Source of the DNA: Theristus sp. LFF4_11
Lineage: Eukaryota > Nematoda > Chromadorea > Monhysterida > Xyalidae
Assembly (NCBI GenBank): GCA_030248135.1
Contig: JASANC010005482.1
Coordinates: 1-64,000 of the forward strand
Length of the DNA: 64,000 nucleotides
Direction of reading: 5' to 3'
The translations under genes and the position numbers were made by a program. The notes below the pieces were generated by a model. It was given only the letters and a program-made list of their open reading frames with translations. It ran no database searches and was not told the DNA's origin. Positions within the stretch are counted from its first letter, which is position 1. Every line of letters begins with the position of its first letter. Shown here in pieces: positions 58,056 through 64,000 of the stretch.

Positions 58056-59957
58056 ATGAATCCGCCATCGGCAATGCCAATGGCATCAACGTCAAACACG
58101 ACGATGGACACAGAGGAAGTGCATTTATCGGTTGAACACATCAAACGCCAGCGAAGCGCATCAATATCGGACGATACAAGCATCATTTTGACAAACGACG
58201 ATGCAACCGAGTGCAAACGGTCGGCGGTCGCACTTGGATATTGGTCTGTTTGCTGATTCCATTTTTCTGGTCTTTTGGTGCTGATTTCGATCTGAAGAGT
58301 GAGTCAAATGTAGCAGTAGGTTTTGTAGTAAGTTATAAGTATTGCCATAGGGCATAGAGTGTGTGATTCAGTGATACTTATATTCTTGCTGTTTGGAGTC
58401 AGTCAGTAAGTTCAGGTGGCGTTCGATAAACCATCGTCTTTCGTTTTTCTTCACTGACCTGTGCGTGACAATTTTCGTGATCTTGACATTGTCTTTGACA
58501 TGAAAACCTACCAGTTGCTGTTGCAACGTTTCAAACATGTTTTGACAAAAAGTTCGAGCTCAAGTTCAACCTGTTTGTTTTCAGGTCAGATCCGTTCATA
58601 CAGTCGTTCTGCCCGCAGATGACACGACGCGACCCAGAAATCCACCGTGGCTACTGGGCACGGGCGGCTGCCATTCGCGCCGTCGTCGATCGATTCATAC
58701 AGGGGAGCTCAAAAAGTTCCCGTCCTATCCTATGCAAGAAACTGCTGCGACAAAAATGTGAAATACTTGAATTTTTAGATCGCAGGTGCGTCGGCTCAAA
58801 TCGTCAATCTTGGTTGCGGCTTTGACACGCTCTACTGGCAGTTGGCTACTGCGGGCGCCGCAAGACTCGCGCGCTTCGTTGAGATTGATTTCAGCTCGGT
58901 GACAGTGAAGAAGATTCAGTGCATCATGCGGCCAAGCGGCAGCGCTCTGAAACAAGCGCTAACTAGTGACGGTACTGCAAAAGTGACCTTTGTATTTCTA
59001 TTTTTTATTACAGTTCTGAGATTGTTAGTTTGTAAAAATTTAGCTTGTTTTGTTGCAGCAGCGCATCCGTTGCACGTGGTACAGCACATGAACGTGACGG
59101 GCGCCAACTATTCGCTGCTGGGCGCTGACTTGCGCCAGGTACGGTTTTCAGGGTGATGCGAATTATTCAGTTGCAGAATGTCGGTGTGCTTGTTTTCATT
59201 CCATATTCCTGTTTGAATCTTTCAGCTGAACGAGCTCACTGAGAAGCTGTGTGGCCCGTTTGCCTGCTTGAGTCCGTCAGCACCGACGTTGTTTCTCGCC
59301 GAGTGCGTGCTCGTGTACATGTCGACGGAGCACAGTGCTGCGTTGCTGCACAGTCTCGCGCAGCAGTTCACGACGGCGGCGTTCTTGAATTATGAACAGG
59401 TGTGTGTGTGTGTGTGTGACAGTTGATTGTGCGTTTGACTGAGTCAACAAAGGTCATTGTTTGCTAAAATAGTTGTTTGCAGGTGAATCTGACGGATCGT
59501 TTTGGTGAGGTGATGAAAGCGAACCTGCACGAACGCGGCATCACGCTCGCTGGCATGGATGCGTGCGAAAGTGTGCGCTCACAAACGGAAAGGTTGGCTG
59601 GGATGGGGAGACTGATTGCTTTGCGCACAATGTCACGTCTGCGCGCTGAACTCACGTGTCCGTCCATGCAGGTTCACCAGCAACGGATGGCTGCATGCAC
59701 ACACGCTCGCCATGGACGAAGTATACGCTAAATACCTTCCTAAAAAGGAAGTGAAAAGGTTCGTGCGTTTTGCAGGTGTCCGTTGTCCATTGTTAATTTT
59801 CTGCGTTAGTGTTCCACAGTTGGCCTGTTACAGAATTGAATCGATCGAATTTCTGGACGAAGTTGAACTGCTGACACAGTTGCTTCAGCATTACTCATTG
59901 ACTTTCGCATTTTCGGACGCAAAAAACGTCGGATTGGGCCGTGTGTTTTTTGAGTGA
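58056..59957 (+). CDS. lcmt1: LCMT1 leucine carboxyl methyltransferase (8 exons)
   Basis: Exons 58056-58243, 58585-58715, 58786-58971, 59059-59138, 59226-59399, 59483-59592, 59672-59758 and 59834-59957 join in phase to 359 residues (human about 334). LCMT1 methylates the C-terminal leucine of the PP2A catalytic subunit using S-adenosylmethionine (family knowledge). Diagnostic stretches: KRSAVALGYW then DPFIQSFCP, HRGYWARA, the SAM-binding loop IVNLGCGFDTLYWQL, the acidic VEIDF, YSLLGADLRQLNEL, the catalytic-region AECVLVYMS, LNYEQVNLTDRFGEVM, RFTSNGW and RIESIEFLDEVELLTQLLQHY. The N-terminal ~50 residues are polar and not conserved. Intron 5's donor opens directly into a (TG) run. The end of exon 2 (AAAA|GTTCCC) is the least certain join. 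It diverges from SBDS and converges on the SRA1 homologue. Confidence 0.5.
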
Positions 59958-60368
59958 CGGTCAACAAAAAATGCAAATCAAAACAACCGGTGCTTCCTCC
60001 GTGACGTGTGTATATGAGTCAGTCATTCTCTAGTCACACACTTGCGTCCATGAACTACAACAACCCTTTTCCTGTTGTAACACTTCACTTTTAATCGGTG
60101 TAACAAAATAAACATGACAAACATAACAGAAAAGATATTTTGTAAACAGAAAAAGAAGCATTCGAGAAGCAATATGAAAGTGTGCAAGATGTATGAAAGA
60201 CTCGCGAGCAAGTTTGAAAAAAGTACTGATAGTTAAAAGAGTCGACGTTCACAAACAAACCCATTCCCAATAAATATCGTTCCACCTCGCCCAGCCAAAG
60301 GACACCAAAAAACAACAAAGTGTACAAAACTACCCTATTATTATGGGGTCGAACACCCTCCGAACCTG
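59958..60368. other. LCMT1/SRA1 convergent intergenic region
   Basis: Tail-to-tail spacer of 411 bases. AATAAA at 60107-60112 is a plausible poly(A) signal for LCMT1, with another near 60268. No gene or RNA seen; open frames here overlap the SRA1 3' untranslated sequence. Confidence 0.5.
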
Positions 60369-61415
60369 TCAAGTTCGTGAGTGCTTCTTTTTGCATTCGA
60401 GTATGACCGACTTCAGTCCAACCATCCATTGATTCACCTGAAATATGAAGCACAAACAAAACACGCTGATTGGCAGCTACGGACAGCATTTTAGCCAACT
60501 GAGCCCGCCCACCTGGTCGTAGTGGTCCACCATCATGGTCGAGTGCACTTTGTACGCTTCGTCGTAGAAACCTCGGCTGAGTGCTGAAAACGGACCAAGC
60601 TAGAACAACCAAAACTTCCCAAAGCATTTTCAGCATTCTTCTGTTCAATCTGACCGTCAACCAGAATCGACAGTTGACGCTTGCACTCCTCGGACAAAGT
60701 GTCATGGTTTAAGGCATCCATAAGTTTTGTTAACCGTCGATTGATGCTGTTAGCGTTGGTGGCCTGAACCAGAAATTGATGGTCATTGTAGTTTTAAACC
60801 GTCTTGTTACAAACCAAATCACAAACCACACCGATAGCTGCGCCATTTCAACTGCTGCACTGACGCGTTGCTGAATGTCAATGTTGCTTAAAGTTGCATT
60901 GAGATCACCAGTTGATATCACAGTTGTAGACATGTTGTTCGCTGGTTGCGTTTCATTCGTTGTCGGTATCATCAGATTGAACGTTGGCGCAACAGCAGTG
61001 GGCGGCGTCGCAACTGGCACCGGCATGTGATGCCCTGAAAACGATCATTGTGATCTGCGGGTTGCTTTGGCTGACGGCTGCATCTGCTGAGGTCGTCCGC
61101 TGCAGTGCAACAGCGTCTCCGAGCCAGTCTTCGCGTTTTGGAGTGGTGGTTGGAAAATGTCGCCCACGTGAAAATAAAAGCATACCAACCAGCAATTGGC
61201 GAGGTATTCAGATTCGCTTGTTGCTGTCCATGTGCCACCCTCCTGGTGAACAGCGCCTTCGTGTCAGCAGTCGGTGGCGACGGCGTATCAGAGGCGCTTA
61301 TTTTTGGCGGGTCATTCCAGCCAGGTGTGAAATTGGGACTCGAACCGGTCATTGGCGTTAAAACTTGTTTTGAAGATTTTATCACTTTGCTGAGATCGGA
61401 GACCACAAGTGGCAT
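60369..61415 (-). CDS. sra1: SRA1 (SRA stem-loop interacting protein) homologue (5 exons)
   Basis: Exons 61415-61190, 61034-60832, 60763-60616, 60583-60513 and 60437-60369 join in phase to about 238 residues (human SRA1 protein about 236). The N-terminus has PGWNDPP and KALFTRRVA, the conserved signature of SRA1, which is also shared with the tail of Sec31. A Thr/Pro/Ala-rich linker follows. The C-terminal helical bundle has INRRLTKLMDAL, LSEECKRQLSILV, DEAYKVHSTMMVDHYDQ and VNQWMVGLKSVI, matching the SLMVDH...VSQWMVGVK ending of SRA1. In vertebrates the gene yields both a coactivator RNA and this protein; the molecular role is not settled. Exon 3 may end at 60610 instead of 60616 (two extra residues). 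It lies 255 bases downstream of the S28 protease gene on the same strand. Confidence 0.5.
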
Positions 61416-61670
61416 GATAAATTAGGGAGGATAAAAAATATGCGAGCGATGTTTGGCATGTGAAAATAAACGCACAGTACAACGAAGGAACACAATCGAT
61501 CGTTGAAACGACATTCGGACGTGTGTACGACGCTCATTAAAAACACGTGTCCGAAAACGAATGTGATCACTTTATTTCTCTGACTTTCCAAACAAGGGCA
61601 TTGGCAGACAACTGAATCACAGATATGCCATTAACAATCGATTCCTAAGCGTGTGCGTGCACCATTCATC
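61416..61670. other. S28 protease/SRA1 tandem intergenic region
   Basis: Only 255 bases separate the protease stop from the SRA1 homologue start on the minus strand. This short distance leaves room for overlapping 3' and 5' untranslated parts, or for an operon-like arrangement. No intercistronic signal is recognised. Confidence 0.5.
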
Positions 61671-64000
61671 TCAGAACTTGTACTGCACCCACTGACGCAG
61701 TATGCGTCGTATTGCTTGGCGTGCGATACGCACCGGCATCGGATCGAGCGCGTTTTCGGCGCGCAAATCAAGATGGTGAGCAGCGTTCTGGATGAAAATC
61801 ACGTGCACTGACGCATCCATGCCCGGGTACGCCGCTGTCACGCCGCCGCCAGACCACGGATCCATGTCGCCATTGCTGGAGAATGCTTCTGTTTTTGGTT
61901 TTATGACACATTGCATGCTTGTGGTGTGAAAGCTGCAGTGCAAACTGCTTGGTTCCACTTACTGATCGGTCTCTATCACACTTGCACAAATCAGTGTCAG
62001 AATAGCGCATCACATAAAAAAAACTATAACAGTAACCGTACATATTATATTAAAAAAAAAATAAAACCTTACTGACGCAAAAATAATGTTCGTTGCCCAT
62101 TGGAGGTGTTTGCCGCCATAGTTGATGACGGGCCACTGCGGCCGCGGGCGCACACCAAACTGACGGAAGCAGTTGTCCGAGTACTCGGACATCACGAACG
62201 GGCGTGGCTCAAACATGTCGATGTCGCCGCCGGCCTGGCAGTTCGGCAGCAGCTGGTCGGTGCACGTCTAGCAACGGGAACATGGAACTTTGAAAACAAA
62301 AAAACACAAAGCAGCATGATGTTAGCAATATGCTAAATGGACGTCCTCAAACGCTTTGTGCAACCTGGAACGGCCATGCTCCCCAGTCGTCGCTGTTCGC
62401 CTTGTCCGAGAAACACTTCAGCGTTCCGGTGTAGTTGTAGTAAGTGTTCGAGGCACATTGCAATCCGGCCACCAGTTGCTCATCGGATGAGTTTGATGCG
62501 GCGTTGAAACACTGACACGCGACCTGTGCAGTTGTTATTGGTCGAAAATTGGAGCACAAAACTTTACTACAACAACAACATGATGACTGTTGTTGAACAG
62601 CAGTTGTCACCTCAAATAAGGATGGCATATGAGAACAGAATTAGATGGTCAGACCTGAACAGGATATTTTGGCATTGGCTTAACGAAGACGGTGGGGTAG
62701 GGATAGTTGAACATGGCAAGATTGCCAAACGCAGCGCCGGCCAAATCGATCAATGTTGTCGCGTGGTCCGCGCTGCTCAGCTTTGCCGTCGGACACAGTT
62801 GGAAGAGATTGTTCAGATAGTGACGTCCTTGTTCTGCAGCACAGGAACGCGATTGATTGGGCAAACGGAAAAGCACGCTGTTGTCTAGTTCAATGTAAAC
62901 TGGCGAATAAACGTGAAAAAGTGGCAATGGAATTGTTAATTTTGTTAAAAAAAGTTTTGTTTCGGTACCGGTTTCAGCGAGTCGTCTCAAAGCAGCCCAC
63001 GAAGACGCAATGTATTTGTCGCAGTCTGGCCCCGACCGAGCGAATGTCTTCGTTGTGGTCGCTGCGTATGAGTAACAAGGCGCCAAACCCTGGAACTGCC
63101 ATACTGGCCCTGAGGACGAGTAAGCTCTGAAATCGTAAAAGCTTGTTTTAAGGGGTACCCCATACTACACTCCTTCAAATGCAGAAATCCTTAAATCTAT
63201 CGAGAAGTATCATATTGCCATGGTTGTTGACCCTTCAGCAGCCCATCAATGTTGGAACGGTTATATCTCACTGGCTTCAGTTTAGTTTAGTTCAGTTTTA
63301 TTTAGCACTTGCAAGGTAACACAGAGTTACAGTTACAGTCCAACCAAAGTTGGGTATAACTGCCATTGAGTCCAACCAAGTGCACCGACCCAACGACCAC
63401 GTGCGGGTATTTGAGGCGCATCCAGGCCGCGAGCATGGCGCCGTAGCTGCCGCCCATCGCCACCACGGGGCTGCTCGCAGCGCCCGTCGTGTTCGCCTTC
63501 AGCCACGTGACCAACTGCGCAAAGTCGGCCAACGCCTGCGTGGAGCTGAGGTGGCCGAGGTTGGCGAGGTTCGCGTTGGTCTGCTCCGCGAACGGCAGCG
63601 ACTTGCCGTAGTAACGGTGCTCGATGAATACAAGCATCGCGTTGTATTCGGGCGCCAGGTCCCACATGAAACCCTGCGCTGTTGAAGATGGCTTCAATTT
63701 GCGAGCTCTGGTATTAATAAGTGACGACAAAAAACATTCTGATGGTCAATCTCTGCAAAAACACTTTCGTTAATCTTCGTGATTCACAAATTCTGCCCTT
63801 ATCCATCCGATCGCCACACCCACCGAATTGTTCGCAAACGACTCAATGCGCAGCTCATTGCCGGTGTACAGAAATATTGGGCCAGAATTGGTTGCATCCC
63901 AATAGTCCGTGTTGATCAGGTAGCGCAGTCGAAACGTTCGATTGTCGACCGACGAAAAGTGATCAATCGGCATGCCATCGTACCATTTTTCTTGCCACTT
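61671..64000 (-). CDS. prcp: Lysosomal Pro-X carboxypeptidase-like S28 serine protease (5' end missing)
   Basis: Exons (5' to 3'): beyond 64000-63824, 63673-63390, 63126-62969, 62833-62655, 62523-62365, 62267-62077 and 61875-61671; phases agree. The visible part is about 450 residues, and the signal peptide and start lie outside the window. S28 enzymes cleave after proline in lysosomes or outside cells (family knowledge). Catalytic residues are seen: Ser in GGSYGAMLAAW (codon 63446-63448), Asp in NGDMDPWSGGG (codon 61860-61862) and His in AAHHLDLR (codons 61773-61778). Other matches: DHFS...RYL, FLYTGNE, GFMWDLAPEYNAMLVFIEHRYYGKSLPF, WQFQGLAPC, DMFEPRPF, GVRPRPQWPVINYGGK and the tail ALDPMPVRIARQAI. 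The order and wording favour Pro-X carboxypeptidase (PRCP) over DPP7. Several Asn-x-Ser/Thr sites fit a secreted or lysosomal enzyme. Confidence 0.5.

Overview
The window is animal (metazoan) nuclear DNA. Every recognisable gene is split by spliceosomal introns with GT...AG ends and mostly short T-rich acceptors (TTTCAG type). The families present (TM2D1, mevalonate kinase, CNBP, TopBP1, SBDS, LCMT1, SRA1, S28 serine carboxypeptidase) are eukaryotic, and TM2D1, TopBP1 and SRA1 point to animals. Short introns, TTTCAG acceptors and TTAGGC-like motifs in one repeat make a nematode or other ecdysozoan my best guess, but that is inference. Exon coordinates were worked out by hand, by joining donor and acceptor sites whose phases agree and by comparison with remembered family motifs. 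Most joins are phase-checked; none is transcript-checked.

Layout. 455-3396 (+): TM2D1-like receptor, with a G-run-rich transposon in intron 1. 4.25-9.8 kb: a long TG/CA/CG-biased stretch with no supportable gene. 9899-19791 (+): the largest surprise, a 24-exon gene for a protein of about 2290 residues built from about 14 repeated modules, each a pair of C2H2 zinc fingers; most modules end in a Cys-Phe-Pro helix tail. 19.8-30.6 kb: gene desert with more TG/CA-biased DNA, several inverted-repeat transposons and two near-identical copies of a 0.73 kb element. 30691-38845 (+): mevalonate kinase with unusual insertions and a 0.79 kb foldback transposon in an intron. 38.8-43.5 kb: desert holding a 1.56 kb GC-rich palindromic element. 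43516-44993 (+): CNBP-like CCHC/RGG protein.

From 45.8 kb the window becomes gene-dense: TopBP1 (-, 28 exons, 45818-55856), SBDS (-, 56249-57750), LCMT1 (+, 58056-59957, head-to-head with SBDS), an SRA1 homologue (-, 60369-61415, tail-to-tail with LCMT1) and a lysosomal Pro-X carboxypeptidase-like S28 protease (-, from 61671 past the right edge, so its 5' end is missing). These are housekeeping functions (isoprenoid synthesis, DNA-damage checkpoint, ribosome maturation, PP2A methylation, lysosomal proteolysis). I see no operon-like pathway link among them.

A family of small terminal-inverted-repeat elements (ends CAGTCGAACT, TA target site) lies inside introns of four of the nine genes. The most novel item is the modular zinc-finger protein; the transposon and hairpin structures come second.
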